DNA from: Mesoflavibacter sp037029465
GTDB taxonomy: Bacteria > Bacteroidota > Bacteroidia > Flavobacteriales > Flavobacteriaceae
Length of the DNA: 64,000 nucleotides
Reading direction: 5' to 3'
NCBI RefSeq assembly: GCF_037029465.1
Contig: NZ_JAYMEM010000009.1
Location: 1 to 64,000, forward strand
Shown here in pieces: positions 26,471 through 35,262 of this stretch. The notes beneath the pieces were generated by a model that saw nothing but the letters and a program-made list of their open reading frames with translations, made no database searches and was not told the DNA's origin. The translations under genes and the position numbers were made by a program. How positions within the stretch are numbered: position 1 is the stretch's first letter; every line of letters starts with the position of its first letter.

Positions 26471-28255
26471 GTGAAACTACTTAAACACATATTCATTTTA
26501 CTACTTGCTTTAGCACCAGTATTTGCTATGGCTCAAGATGAAGATGCAATAACGTTTCAAGCCAAAGTAAGTAAGAAAAAGCTAGGTTTAAACGAGCGAT
26601 TACGTGTCGATTTTGAGATGAATAAAGATGGCGATAATTTTAAATCGCCAGACTTTGATGGCTTTACTGTAGTTGGTGGCCCAAACCAATCGGTTAGTCA
26701 CTCTTGGTTTAATGGTAAACGTAATTTTTCAAAAACCTATAGTTACTTTTTAGCACCAAAACAAATGGGTACATTTACCATTAATCAAGCAACTATAGAG
26801 ATTGGTGGTGAGACTTACAAAACTTCACCTATTACAATAAATGTTACTAAGCCAATAGAAGTACCAGATGATCCTAATGATCCAGATTATATTTTAAAAG
26901 AAAATATTCATCTAGTAACAGAGGTTTCAAAAGCTAATCCGTATTTAAACGAACCTATTACTGTAGTCTATAAACTTTACGTAGCGCCAAAAGCAGGTAT
27001 TAGTAATTTTAGAGAAATTGAAAGTCCAAAATTTAATGGATTTTGGAGTCAGAATATCGATATTAAAGGTTTAAAAGCACAAGAAGGAACTTATGATGGT
27101 GAAGAATACCGTTTCGTTGTACTTAGAAAAGCAGTTTTATTTCCACAAAAAACAGGAAAATTAGAGATAGAACCATTAAGCTTAGATTTAACTATTGATG
27201 TACCAACTAATAAAAGAGACATTTTTGGTAGAAGAATAACAAACCAAGCACACAGAACTATTACTGCAAATCCAAGATCTATAAATGTAAAAGATTTACC
27301 GTTAGAAGGAAGACCAGATAGTTTTACAGGCGCAGTTGGTGATTTTGATTTTAATGTAACAGTGTCTAAAACCGAGCTTAACGCAACCGAAGCTTTAGAT
27401 GCAAAAATTGAAGTCTCAGGTAACGGAAATTTAAAGCTTTTTGAACTACCAGAATTTAAAGCACCAAGCGCATTAGAAGTTTACGAGCCAGAACATGAAG
27501 AAAATATTAGAACAAACCTAGCAGGTATGCAAGGAAAAATTTCTGATAATTATACCATTGTGCCTCAGTTTAAAGGTAAGTTTCCAATACCGCCAATAAC
27601 ATTTTCTTATTTCGATTTAAAAACAGAAACGTATAAAGAGTTGTCTTCAGAAGACATTGTAATAAATGTTTTAGAAGGTCCAGCTTACGCAGATGCCGAT
27701 AATAATTTACCAACCAATGCATCAGGTAAACAACCTGTAGTTTTAAACGAAAATCAGTTTGCGTTTATAAAAACTAAGGCTAATTTTTCATCTATAAAAG
27801 AAGAAGATTTTTTTAATACCACAGCTTTTTGGACAGGTTTATTAGCACCATTATTAGCAATACCTTTAGCGTTAGTGTATAGAAGAAAAAGAGAAGAGCG
27901 TAACGCCGATGTTATTGGAAATAGATTAAGAAAAGCAGACCGATTAGCTAAAAAGTATTTAAGTGAAGCTAAAAAAGCTTTAGGCAATAAAGAAGCATTT
28001 TATATTGCTTTAGAAAAGGCGCTGCATAACTATTTAAAAGGTCGTTTAAATATTGAAACTACAGATTTAAGCAAAGAAAAAATTAAAGAATTACTGCTTA
28101 ACCGAAATGTAGAGCAAAACGTAATTTCAGATTTTGAAACGCTTTTAAAACATTGTGAATTGGCAAGATATACACCAATGACTCAGGTAGCAATGGAGCA
28201 AGATTATAACAATGCAGCTGCAACTATAAACACGATAGATAAACAACTAAAATAA
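26471..28255 (+). CDS. batD: BatD, membrane-anchored beta-domain protein
   Basis: Protein of 594 residues starting at GTG. A signal peptide (ending AMAQ, about residue 22) is followed by tandem beta-sandwich domains typical of BatD (FEMNKDGDNFKSPDFDGFTV and GPNQSVSHSWFNG). A membrane helix (about 447-467) and a cytoplasmic helical tail rich in Lys and Leu complete it. It is expected to be a periplasmic scaffold in the BatABCDE assembly. The gene lies 47 bases after batC. Confidence 0.92.
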   Translation: MKLLKHIFILLLALAPVFAMAQDEDAITFQAKVSKKKLGLNERLRVDFEMNKDGDNFKSPDFDGFTVVGGPNQSVSHSWFNGKRNFSKTYSYFLAPKQMGTFTINQATIEIGGETYKTSPITINVTKPIEVPDDPNDPDYILKENIHLVTEVSKANPYLNEPITVVYKLYVAPKAGISNFREIESPKFNGFWSQNIDIKGLKAQEGTYDGEEYRFVVLRKAVLFPQKTGKLEIEPLSLDLTIDVPTNKRDIFGRRITNQAHRTITANPRSINVKDLPLEGRPDSFTGAVGDFDFNVTVSKTELNATEALDAKIEVSGNGNLKLFELPEFKAPSALEVYEPEHEENIRTNLAGMQGKISDNYTIVPQFKGKFPIPPITFSYFDLKTETYKELSSEDIVINVLEGPAYADADNNLPTNASGKQPVVLNENQFAFIKTKANFSSIKEEDFFNTTAFWTGLLAPLLAIPLALVYRRKREERNADVIGNRLRKADRLAKKYLSEAKKALGNKEAFYIALEKALHNYLKGRLNIETTDLSKEKIKELLLNRNVEQNVISDFETLLKHCELARYTPMTQVAMEQDYNNAAATINTIDKQLK

Positions 28256-28267
28256 AGTAGTTACAGA

Positions 28268-29026
28268 ATGAAAAAATTACTTTACATATTAGTCTTTATG
28301 CTTTCAACAATAGCTTTATCTCAAAATCAAGAGTTGTTTGATCAAGCAAACGCGTTATATAATGAAGGTAAGTTTAGTGATGCGGTAAATAGATACGAAG
28401 CTATTATAAAAAATGGGCAACATTCGGCAGAGTTATATTATAACTTAGGAAATGCACATTACAAGCTAAATAATATTGCGCCAAGTATTTATTATTATGA
28501 AAAAGCTTTACAGTTAAAGCCAAACGACAAAGAGATACTAAATAACATTGCTTACGCAAAAAATATGACCATTGATGATATTGAAGCAGTGCCAAAATTA
28601 GGCTTGTCAAGATTCTTCAATAAAGCAATTAACACTTTAACTTATGATAATTGGGCAACATTGTCTATCATCTTTGTGGTAGGTTTTGTATTGTTGTTTA
28701 TTGCTTACTTTTTCACATTTAGTACTTCAAAAAAACGATTAGCTTTTGTTTCAGGATTAGGAAGTTTACTTATCGGTTTGATTTGCTTATCGTTTGCTTT
28801 TAAAAAACAAAGCTTAGATAATAGCAATAATCCAGCAATAGTTTTTGCTAAAGAAACTGAGGTGAAATCAGAACCAAACTTAGGAAGCACAGAAGCATTT
28901 GTTTTGCACGAAGGGACTAAAGTTCAAGTTTTAGACACGATTAATAACTGGAAAAAAATAAGACTTGTAGATGGTAAAACAGGTTGGATAATTTCTGGTG
29001 ATATCAAATTACTAAATACTTTTTAG
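28268..29026 (+). CDS. batE: BatE, TPR and SH3-like domain membrane protein
   Basis: Protein of 252 residues with a signal peptide (1-19), TPRs (about 25-98), two membrane helices (about 123-145 and 158-180) and a C-terminal bacterial SH3-like domain (about 195-250; VKSEPNLGST then VDGKTGWIISGD). It starts 12 bases after batD and ends the operon. SH3 domains of this type often bind peptidoglycan or peptides. Confidence 0.9.
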   Translation: MKKLLYILVFMLSTIALSQNQELFDQANALYNEGKFSDAVNRYEAIIKNGQHSAELYYNLGNAHYKLNNIAPSIYYYEKALQLKPNDKEILNNIAYAKNMTIDDIEAVPKLGLSRFFNKAINTLTYDNWATLSIIFVVGFVLLFIAYFFTFSTSKKRLAFVSGLGSLLIGLICLSFAFKKQSLDNSNNPAIVFAKETEVKSEPNLGSTEAFVLHEGTKVQVLDTINNWKKIRLVDGKTGWIISGDIKLLNTF

Positions 29027-29088
29027 TATATTTAACTTAAACCGTTAAGTAAATTATAGCTTTTTTACTTGACAAATAAGTTAGATAT

Positions 29089-29388
29089 ATGCACAAAAGG
29101 AGTATCATAATTTTCTTCTTAGTTTTATTTAACTCTTTTATTATCACACCATCAATTATGGTTGTTGTTAATGATAGTGCAGACATTTCTATGTTTTACA
29201 ATTCTTCAGAAGAAGAGGAAGAAAAAAGTATTGAAAAAATAAAAAGTATAGAAGAAATAGCTCAAAATAATACTACTTCAATAGAGTTTTTAAAGTCTTC
29301 TAAAATCAAGATTAATTTAAGGTATCAACTAAAAACTTATACAAAACCTTATTTTAATTTGATTTCTCCTCCACCAGACAAGTGTTAA
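29089..29388 (+). CDS. Small exported hypothetical protein
   Basis: Protein of 99 residues. A hydrophobic N-terminus (about 6-30) is followed by an Asp/Glu-rich stretch (SSEEEEEKSIEKIK) and a basic, aromatic C-terminus ending ISPPPDKC. I recognise no domain. It precedes a SulP transporter gene on the same strand with an 81-base gap, so co-expression is possible. The hydrophobic start and compact spacing favour a real gene, but the evidence is modest. Confidence 0.6.
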   Translation: MHKRSIIIFFLVLFNSFIITPSIMVVVNDSADISMFYNSSEEEEEKSIEKIKSIEEIAQNNTTSIEFLKSSKIKINLRYQLKTYTKPYFNLISPPPDKC

Positions 29389-29469
29389 AATTTATTTTAT
29401 CTTGTAGGCAAATTTTGCCAATTTCTTTACTAATCTTACTACCATTATTGGTAATAAAACTTATAAAAT

Positions 29470-31057
29470 ATGTTTAAACATTTAAAAAACGATTTACCTG
29501 CTAGTATTGTAGTGTTTTTTGTAGCATTACCTTTATGTTTGGGTATTGCATTAGCTAGTGGCGCACCTTTATTCTCAGGTTTAATTGCAGGAATAATTGG
29601 AGGTGTAGTTGTAGGAGCTTTAAGTGGCTCTAAAATAGGAGTTAGTGGTCCAGCTGCAGGATTAGCTGCAATTGTATTAACTGCAATTGGCACTTTAGGA
29701 GGTTATGAAAACTTTTTAGTTGCAGTAGTTTTAGGTGGAATTATTCAATTAGTATTTGGGTTATTGAGACTAGGTATTATTGGTTATTATTTTCCTTCTT
29801 CTGTAATTAAAGGAATGCTAACAGGTATTGGTATAATTATTATTTTAAAACAAATACCTCACTTTTTTGGGTATGATGCAGAACCAGAAGGTGCAGATAG
29901 TTTTCTAGAAGCATCTGGAGAAAATACTTTTTCTGCAATTTTAAATATTATTGATAATATCACTCCTGGTTCATTATTAATAGGTGTTATCGGTTTAGCT
30001 ATATTATTATTATGGAGTAACGTTTTATCTAAAAAAGGTAAAATATTTCAGTTAATTCAGGGTCCATTAGTAGCAGTAGTTGTTGGTATTATTTTTTATG
30101 TGTTAACTCAAGATAATTCAAGTTTAGCCATTCAAACGACACATCTTGTTAGTGTACCTGTTCCAGATGATTTTTCATCATTTTTAGGTCAATTTAGCTT
30201 TCCTAACTTTTCTGTAATAACCAACCCAGAAGTTTGGGTAGTAGGTTTCACCATAGCTTTAGTGGCTAGTTTAGAAACCTTACTTTGTGTTGAGGCTACA
30301 GATAAATTAGATCCACATAAAAATGTAACACCTACCAATCGTGAATTATTAGCTCAAGGAACAGGAAATATCATTTCTGGTATGATTGGCGGATTACCAA
30401 TCACGCAAGTAATTGTGCGTAGTTCGGCAAATATACAATCTGGTGGACGCACTAAGATGTCGGCAATCATTCATGGTTTCCTTTTATTAATTTCTGTAAT
30501 ATTAATACCAAAATTGTTAAACATGATCCCATTATCTGTACTGGCAGCTATACTTTTAATTGTAGGATACAAACTAGCAAAACCTTCGTTATTTAAGACG
30601 ATGTATAATTTAGGTTGGAAACAGTTTTTACCATTTATTGTTACGGTAGCTGGTATTGTATTTACAGAAATTATTAAAAGGAATTGGATTAGGTCTAGCG
30701 GTAGGTATTGTAGTTATTTTGATAAAAAGTTACCAAAATTCGCACTTCTTGCACAAAGAAGGAGAAGATGTTGACGATGGTAAAATTAAAATGACTTTGG
30801 CAGAAGAAGTAACCTTTTTTAACAAAGGTGCTATTTTAAAAGAATTAGACAGATTACCAGAAGATTCTTATTTAGAATTAGATGTAAGAAAAACAAGATA
30901 TTTAGATAATGATATTATTGAAATTTTAGAGGATTTTTCAATAAAAGCAAAAGAAAGAAATATCAACATCAAGTTAATATCTGAAAGAGGAACAATTGAA
31001 AACCCAGAAAGTTTTATTAATTTTTTCAAAAACACTCCAAAACAGCAATTAAACTAA
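29470..31057 (+). pseudogene. SulP-family anion (bicarbonate/sulfate) transporter, frameshifted
   Basis: Two overlapping frames together make one SulP protein. The first (29470-30774) has the classic start DLPASIVVFFVALPLCLGIALASGAP in short form, most of the membrane domain, and the SulP signature around GSKIGVSGPAAGL. At about 30668-30670 (an AAA run) the membrane helix breaks off and a nonsense tail begins. The next frame (to 31057) carries on with KGIGLGLAVGIVVILIKSYQ and a complete STAS domain (TFFNKGAILKELDRLPEDS). Removing one A restores VFTELLKGIGLG and a 528-residue protein of normal length. The neighbours are two carbonic anhydrases, so the intended substrate is probably bicarbonate. 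This could be true inactivation, a sequencing error in a homopolymer, or a programmed +1 shift. Confidence 0.85.
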
Positions 31058-31076
31058 CAACACTTAAAAATATATT

Positions 31077-31706
31077 ATGAAAGCACATACTAAAGAAACT
31101 CAAGCTACAATGACTCCAGAAAAGTCGTTGCAGTTTTTAAAAGAAGGAAACCAAAGATTTCAACAAAACCTTAAAGCCAATAGAAATTTATTAGAACAAG
31201 TCAATGATACAAGTGACGGACAATTTCCGTTTGCTACCATTTTAAGTTGTATCGATTCTCGTGTCTCTGCCGAGCTTGTTTTTGATCAAGGATTAGGAGA
31301 TATTTTTAGTGTACGTATAGCAGGTAACTTTGTAAACGAAGACATTTTAGGAAGCATGGAATTTGCTTGCAAATTAGCCGGAACAAAACTAATAGTTGTT
31401 TTAGGTCACACAAGTTGTGGTGCCGTAAAAGGAGCTTGCGATCACGCAGAAATGGGTAATTTAACCAAGTTAATCCAGAAAATAACACCAGCTGTAAATG
31501 CAGTGACAGAGCCCAAAGACGAGAGCTTAAGAAACTCAAAAAACTTAGATTTTGTTGATGAAGTATCAAAGAAAAATGTGCAATTGACTATTGACAGAAT
31601 TCACGCCGAAAGTCCTATTCTAACAGAAATGGAAAAAAATGGCGAAATTAAAATTATCGGTGCCATGTATGATATTAATACAGGTTCAGTAGAATTTTAC
31701 GAATAA
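31077..31706 (+). CDS. Beta-carbonic anhydrase, first copy
   Basis: Zinc enzyme of 209 residues that interconverts CO2 and bicarbonate. The zinc ligands are visible as SCIDSR (Cys, with the Asp-Arg dyad) and GHTSCGA (His and Cys). An N-terminal extension (KETQATMTPEKSLQFLKEG) resembles that of periplasmic-type beta-CAs, but there is no signal peptide. It starts 19 bases after the SulP STAS domain ends and is probably transcribed with it. Such pairs are thought to supply bicarbonate for anaplerotic carboxylation. Confidence 0.92.
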   Translation: MKAHTKETQATMTPEKSLQFLKEGNQRFQQNLKANRNLLEQVNDTSDGQFPFATILSCIDSRVSAELVFDQGLGDIFSVRIAGNFVNEDILGSMEFACKLAGTKLIVVLGHTSCGAVKGACDHAEMGNLTKLIQKITPAVNAVTEPKDESLRNSKNLDFVDEVSKKNVQLTIDRIHAESPILTEMEKNGEIKIIGAMYDINTGSVEFYE

Positions 31707-31728
31707 AAAATAGACTTACAAATATCAA

Positions 31729-31759
31729 AAAGCAGCAACTTTTAGTTGCTGCTTTTTTT
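31729..31759 (+). terminator. Terminator after first carbonic anhydrase
   Basis: Perfect 10-bp stem AGCAGCAACT / AGTTGCTGCT (31731-31740, 31744-31753) with a 3-base loop and a T run. Confidence 0.92.
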
Positions 31760-31819
31760 ATGCTTATTAAAGAAAATTAGACTAATTTAGTAGTACCTAA
31801 TTTTTATTTCAGAAAGTTT

Positions 31820-32446
31820 ATGAATTTAGAACGCGTATTTAAAAACAATAAAAAGTTTATAGAAGACAAGCTTTCTGTAGATAAAGACTACTTCGAAGAT
31901 TTAGGTAAAGGACAAAGCCCAGAATTACTTTACATAGGCTGTAGTGATAGTCGTGTAAGCGCAGAAGAGTTGATGGGATTAGCGCCAGGAGAAGCTTTTA
32001 TACATCGTAATATTGCTAATATGGTAATAAGTATAGACCTAAATGTTATGTCTGTAGTTAATTATGCGGTAGATCATTTAAAAGTAGAACACGTAGTAGT
32101 TTGTGGTCATTACGCATGTGGTGGTGTAAAGGCAGCTATGCAATCTGCAGATTTAGGTATTTTAAACCCTTGGTTACGTAATATACGTGATGTTTATAGA
32201 ATCCATAAAGAAGAATTAAATACTATTGATTGCGAAGAAAAACGTTACGACCGTTTGGTAGAACTTAACGTGAAAGAGCAATGCGTAAATTTAATTAAAA
32301 CAGCAGCAGTACAAAAGGCCAATAGAGATAGAGGCTTAAAAGTACACGGTTGGGTTTTTGATGTACATACTGGTAAATTGATAGACCTAAAAATAGACTT
32401 TGATAAATATCTAAAAGATATTATGGAAATCTATCATTTAGATTAA
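31820..32446 (+). CDS. Beta-carbonic anhydrase, second copy
   Basis: Zinc enzyme of 208 residues. Ligands are in GCSDSRVSAEELMG (Cys, with Asp-Arg dyad) and CGHYACGGVKAA (His and Cys). It differs clearly from the first copy in sequence and lacks its N-terminal extension, resembling the Can-type cytosolic enzymes. A terminator separates it from the first copy, so it probably has its own promoter. Its TAA overlaps the TAA of the convergent cvpA gene within a shared TTAA. Confidence 0.92.
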   Translation: MNLERVFKNNKKFIEDKLSVDKDYFEDLGKGQSPELLYIGCSDSRVSAEELMGLAPGEAFIHRNIANMVISIDLNVMSVVNYAVDHLKVEHVVVCGHYACGGVKAAMQSADLGILNPWLRNIRDVYRIHKEELNTIDCEEKRYDRLVELNVKEQCVNLIKTAAVQKANRDRGLKVHGWVFDVHTGKLIDLKIDFDKYLKDIMEIYHLD

Positions 32447-32991
32447 ACATCTACCTCATTACTTGGCTCAGTAGGATCTATAATTGGTGTGTTTTCAAAC
32501 TCTTCTTCTCCAGATTTAATAATACTAGGAAAAATCATTGGAGCTAATCCTTTTACAGGTTTGTAAAGTATAGAATCTTCAATATTTTCTTCATCTACAA
32601 ACGTAATTGTGTTATTCATTTTATCAAAAACGATCAGCAATACGCTTAAAATCAAAGCAATTTTTAAAGCCCCAAAAACAGCGCCTAAAAGCTTGTTTAA
32701 AATACCTAAAGAAGCAAAATCTGCCAATTTAGTAAGCGCTTTTCCTGCTAGGCTAATTAGTAAAATTATAACAACAAAGGTTATAGCAAATGCGGTAATA
32801 TTAATTGTTTTTTCGTCCCATTCGGTTTTAGTTTCCAAAAAATTAGCAACAAAATAACTAAAATGTATTGCGCCATAAACACCAGCTACTAGTGCAATCA
32901 CAGAAGCTAATTCTACAAAAAGACCTTTAAACAATCCGCGTATTAAACCAAACAAAATTAACGCACCTAAAACAATATCTATAACCGCCAT
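32443..32991 (-). CDS. CvpA family membrane protein
   Basis: Protein of 182 residues with four membrane helices and the family start AVIDIVLGALILFGLIRGLFK in shortened form, followed by GLFVELASVIALVAG. CvpA proteins are inner-membrane proteins linked to colicin V export and envelope stress; exact function is unsettled. The C-terminal 45 residues are acidic and soluble. It is divergent from the small conserved gene at 33044, sharing a 52-base promoter region. Confidence 0.9.
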   Translation of the reverse strand: MAVIDIVLGALILFGLIRGLFKGLFVELASVIALVAGVYGAIHFSYFVANFLETKTEWDEKTINITAFAITFVVIILLISLAGKALTKLADFASLGILNKLLGAVFGALKIALILSVLLIVFDKMNNTITFVDEENIEDSILYKPVKGLAPMIFPSIIKSGEEEFENTPIIDPTEPSNEVDV

Positions 32992-33008
32992 AAAGTTTAC
33001 AATTTCAA

Positions 33009-33016
33009 CAAATATA
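33009..33016 (-). promoter_or_regulatory. -7 element for cvpA
   Basis: Reads TATATTTG on the minus strand, an exact TANNTTTG match, 18 bases before the cvpA ATG, so the 5' leader would be very short. No obvious -33 element. Confidence 0.5.
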
Positions 33017-33019
33017 AAC

Positions 33020-33027
33020 TAACTTTG
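33020..33027 (+). promoter_or_regulatory. -7 element for gene at 33044
   Basis: TAACTTTG, an exact TANNTTTG match, 17 bases before the ATG at 33044 and only three bases from the opposing cvpA element. Confidence 0.5.
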
Positions 33028-33043
33028 CAACTTAAATATAATT

Positions 33044-33400
33044 ATGTCAAGAGACGAACAATTAAAACACCGCTGGGAAGAAGTAGTAAGCAAATTATCT
33101 AATCAATTTGCAGACGGAGACAAGTTAGATTTAGACGCTATCATATATTTAATAGGCGTACAAGAGTTGGGACAATTACATCGCAGATTTAAAAAAGATC
33201 ACAAATTAGATTTAATGCACATAGCCATATGCAAACTACTAGAACCTTACGGCTATTATGAGTTTGATTTTGTTGATGAAGATGGTTGGCCACACTATAA
33301 AATAAAAGAGCAATTACCAACACTAAAAGCAGGAGAACAGTCTGTTTTAATGAAAGAAGCCATAGTAAACTACTTTTTAGAAACCGATTATATACAATAA
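33044..33400 (+). CDS. Conserved hypothetical protein, about 13.8 kDa
   Basis: Protein of 118 residues, soluble and mostly helical, with no signal peptide. Notable stretches are LDAIIYLIGVQELGQLHRRF, LDLMHIAICKLLEPYGYYEF and EDGWPHYKI. I know no function for it. The compact gene, own promoter motif and normal codon use support it being real. It lies between cvpA and pheS, but a repeat element and a separate promoter precede pheS. Confidence 0.8.
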   Translation: MSRDEQLKHRWEEVVSKLSNQFADGDKLDLDAIIYLIGVQELGQLHRRFKKDHKLDLMHIAICKLLEPYGYYEFDFVDEDGWPHYKIKEQLPTLKAGEQSVLMKEAIVNYFLETDYIQ

Positions 33401-33407
33401 TTTTTTT

Positions 33408-33510
33408 GGCGTTACCCTATCGGGTCAGGCTCTCGCAAGTCGCAATCAAAGATGTGCTCCAACAATTGCTCCATCCTTAACGTGTCATGCTGAGCTAGTC
33501 GAAGTACGCC
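33408..33510. repeat. GC-rich interspersed element with terminal inverted repeats
   Basis: A 103-base element starting GGCGTTACCC and ending GTACGCC; the ends are imperfect inverted repeats of each other. It contains the hairpin ACCC-TATC-GGGT near its left end and, near its right end in reverse orientation, a relative of the core of repeats A and B (TACTTCGACTAGCTCAGCA). It is clearly richer in GC than its surroundings. Similar elements are scattered in many flavobacterial genomes, from general knowledge. Confidence 0.75.
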
Positions 33511-33562
33511 AATCCGCTAACAAAAAGCTTACACTAAGTAAGGTGTAAACCATAAAAAATAG

Positions 33563-33570
33563 TAAATTTG
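33563..33570 (+). promoter_or_regulatory. -7 element for pheS
   Basis: TAAATTTG, an exact TANNTTTG match, 19 bases before the ATG of pheS. Confidence 0.5.
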
Positions 33571-33589
33571 CTCTTTATTTTATGATGTC

Positions 33590-34609
33590 ATGATAGATAA
33601 GATTAAAGAACTTATAGCCGAAGCAGAAGCTTTTAAAGCACAAACCAAAGAAGAGGTAGAAACGTTTCGTATAAAATACTTAGGAAAAAAAGGACTACTA
33701 AATGAGTATTTCTCTGAGTTTAAAAACGTAGCTAACGACCAAAAGAAAGAGTTTGGACAAGCCATAAACAAACTAAAACAAACGGCGCAAGACAAAGTAA
33801 ACCAGCTAAAAGAAGAGCTAGATAATAATGCTCCAGAAACAAGCATATCTGGTGATTTATCAAGACCAGGCGAACCATTAATTATCGGTTCTCGTCATCC
33901 AATTTCAATAGTAAAAAATCAAATAATAGATATCTTTTCTAATATCGGTTTTAATGTTAGCGAAGGACCAGAAATAGAAGACGATTGGCACAACTTTACA
34001 GCATTAAACCTACCAGAATATCATCCAGCAAGAGACATGCAGGATACTTTTTTTGTGCAAACAAATCCAGATATTTTATTACGTACGCATACCAGTTCTG
34101 TACAAGTACGTTACATGGAAAATAATCAACCACCAATACGTACAATATCACCAGGTAGAGTATATCGTAACGAAGCTATTTCTGCACGGTCACACTGTTT
34201 CTTTCATCAAGTAGAAGGATTATATATCGATAAAGATGTAAGTTTTGCAGATTTAAAACAAACGCTTCAATATTTTACAACCGAGTTGTTTGGTAAGTCT
34301 AAAATAAGACTACGCCCGTCGTACTTCCCATTTACAGAACCAAGTGCAGAGATTGATGTATATTGGGGATTAGAAAACGAAACCGATTACAAAATCACTA
34401 AAGGAACAGGTTGGTTAGAAATAGGTGGTTGTGGTATGGTAGATCCAAATGTATTATCCAATTGTAAAATAGACCCAGAAGAATACTCTGGTTTTGCATT
34501 TGGAGTTGGTATAGACCGTATAGCAATGTTATTACATCAAATAGGAGATATTAGATTATTAAGCGAAAACGATGTACGATTCTTAGAGCAATTCAAATCG
34601 GCTTTATAA
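33590..34609 (+). CDS. pheS: Phenylalanyl-tRNA synthetase alpha subunit
   Basis: Class II synthetase catalytic subunit of 339 residues; with PheT it charges tRNA-Phe. An N-terminal coiled coil (about 1-85) binds tRNA. The catalytic domain shows RHPISIVKNQI (motif 1 region), FFHQVEGLYIDKDV (motif 2) and GFAFGVGIDRIAML (motif 3). Normal length. pheT is not adjacent in this window, so the two subunits are encoded apart. Ends in a strong terminator. Confidence 0.96.
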   Translation: MIDKIKELIAEAEAFKAQTKEEVETFRIKYLGKKGLLNEYFSEFKNVANDQKKEFGQAINKLKQTAQDKVNQLKEELDNNAPETSISGDLSRPGEPLIIGSRHPISIVKNQIIDIFSNIGFNVSEGPEIEDDWHNFTALNLPEYHPARDMQDTFFVQTNPDILLRTHTSSVQVRYMENNQPPIRTISPGRVYRNEAISARSHCFFHQVEGLYIDKDVSFADLKQTLQYFTTELFGKSKIRLRPSYFPFTEPSAEIDVYWGLENETDYKITKGTGWLEIGGCGMVDPNVLSNCKIDPEEYSGFAFGVGIDRIAMLLHQIGDIRLLSENDVRFLEQFKSAL

Positions 34610-34632
34610 AAAATTAACAACGATTTATAGTT

Positions 34633-34674
34633 AAAGGCTAATATGTTAAGAAATTTACATATTAGCCTTTTTTA
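34633..34674 (+). terminator. Terminator after pheS
   Basis: Perfect 14-bp stem AAAGGCTAATATGT / ACATATTAGCCTTT (34633-34646, 34657-34670), then T residues. Confidence 0.9.
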
Positions 34675-34699
34675 TTTAACAACAAATTAACTTTGTTTA

Positions 34700-34717
34700 G
34701 TTCGGTTTGTTCCGAAC
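34700..34717. promoter_or_regulatory. Operator dyad of the efflux operon
   Basis: GTTCGG (34700-34705) and CCGAAC (34712-34717) form a perfect inverted repeat around TTTGTT, 7 bases upstream of a -7 element and 39 bases before the GbsR/MarR gene. Position and symmetry fit autorepression by that regulator. Confidence 0.65.
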
Positions 34718-34723
34718 CTAATG

Positions 34724-34731
34724 TATTTTTG
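34724..34731 (+). promoter_or_regulatory. -7 element of the efflux operon
   Basis: TATTTTTG, an exact TANNTTTG match; a TTTG lies inside the operator at 34706-34709. A repressor bound to the dyad would block polymerase. Confidence 0.55.
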
Positions 34732-34755
34732 CGGCATAATTTTTTAGAATAATTT

Positions 34756-35247
34756 ATGACTAAAGATATATGTAGCAAAAAAATGGCACTAGTTGAAAAA
34801 CTTGGTGTGCATTTAGAAGGTAGAGAAAACCTAGCGCCTGTTGCTGCGCGCATTATGGCATACATCATTTTAACTGGTAAGCAAGGAACTACGTTTGACG
34901 ATTTAGTAACAAACCTTTGTGCTAGTAAAAGCACAATTTCAACACATCTAAATCATCTGCAAGACCTTAAAAAACTAGAATATTTCACTAAACCAGGTGA
35001 CCGAAAGAAATACTTTATAGTCAATGTAGATACCATGCTTCAAAGTATAGATAATATGCTGAAAGAGTGGAAAAGTGAAAAAGAACTTCACGAAGAAATA
35101 AAAGCGTACAAAGTAGATGTAAACACCATTTTAGACCAAGAGCATCAATTTGAATTTGGCTATCACGACAGTTCTATTGAATTTTTACATGGTGCAATTT
35201 TATCAATATCTAAACTAAAAGAATCCCTAATAAATAACGATCACTAA
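34756..35247 (+). CDS. GbsR/MarR-family transcriptional regulator
   Basis: Regulator of 163 residues. A winged-helix domain covers about 20-95 (LAPVAARIMAYIILTGKQGT, then CASKSTISTHLNHLQDLKKL as the recognition region, then the wing GDRKKYFIV), followed by helical dimerisation segments, the GbsR layout. It is the first gene of an efflux operon, 15 bases before the RND adaptor gene, with a palindromic operator over its own promoter. The likely role is repression of the pump until a substrate is sensed. Confidence 0.9.
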   Translation: MTKDICSKKMALVEKLGVHLEGRENLAPVAARIMAYIILTGKQGTTFDDLVTNLCASKSTISTHLNHLQDLKKLEYFTKPGDRKKYFIVNVDTMLQSIDNMLKEWKSEKELHEEIKAYKVDVNTILDQEHQFEFGYHDSSIEFLHGAILSISKLKESLINNDH

Positions 35248-35262
35248 TCAATTTTTTAAAAA

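Noticed and set aside
30656..31057. Independent 133-residue STAS protein gene
   Set aside because: Its first 40 residues are the missing membrane helix of the SulP transporter, so it is the second half of a frameshifted gene.
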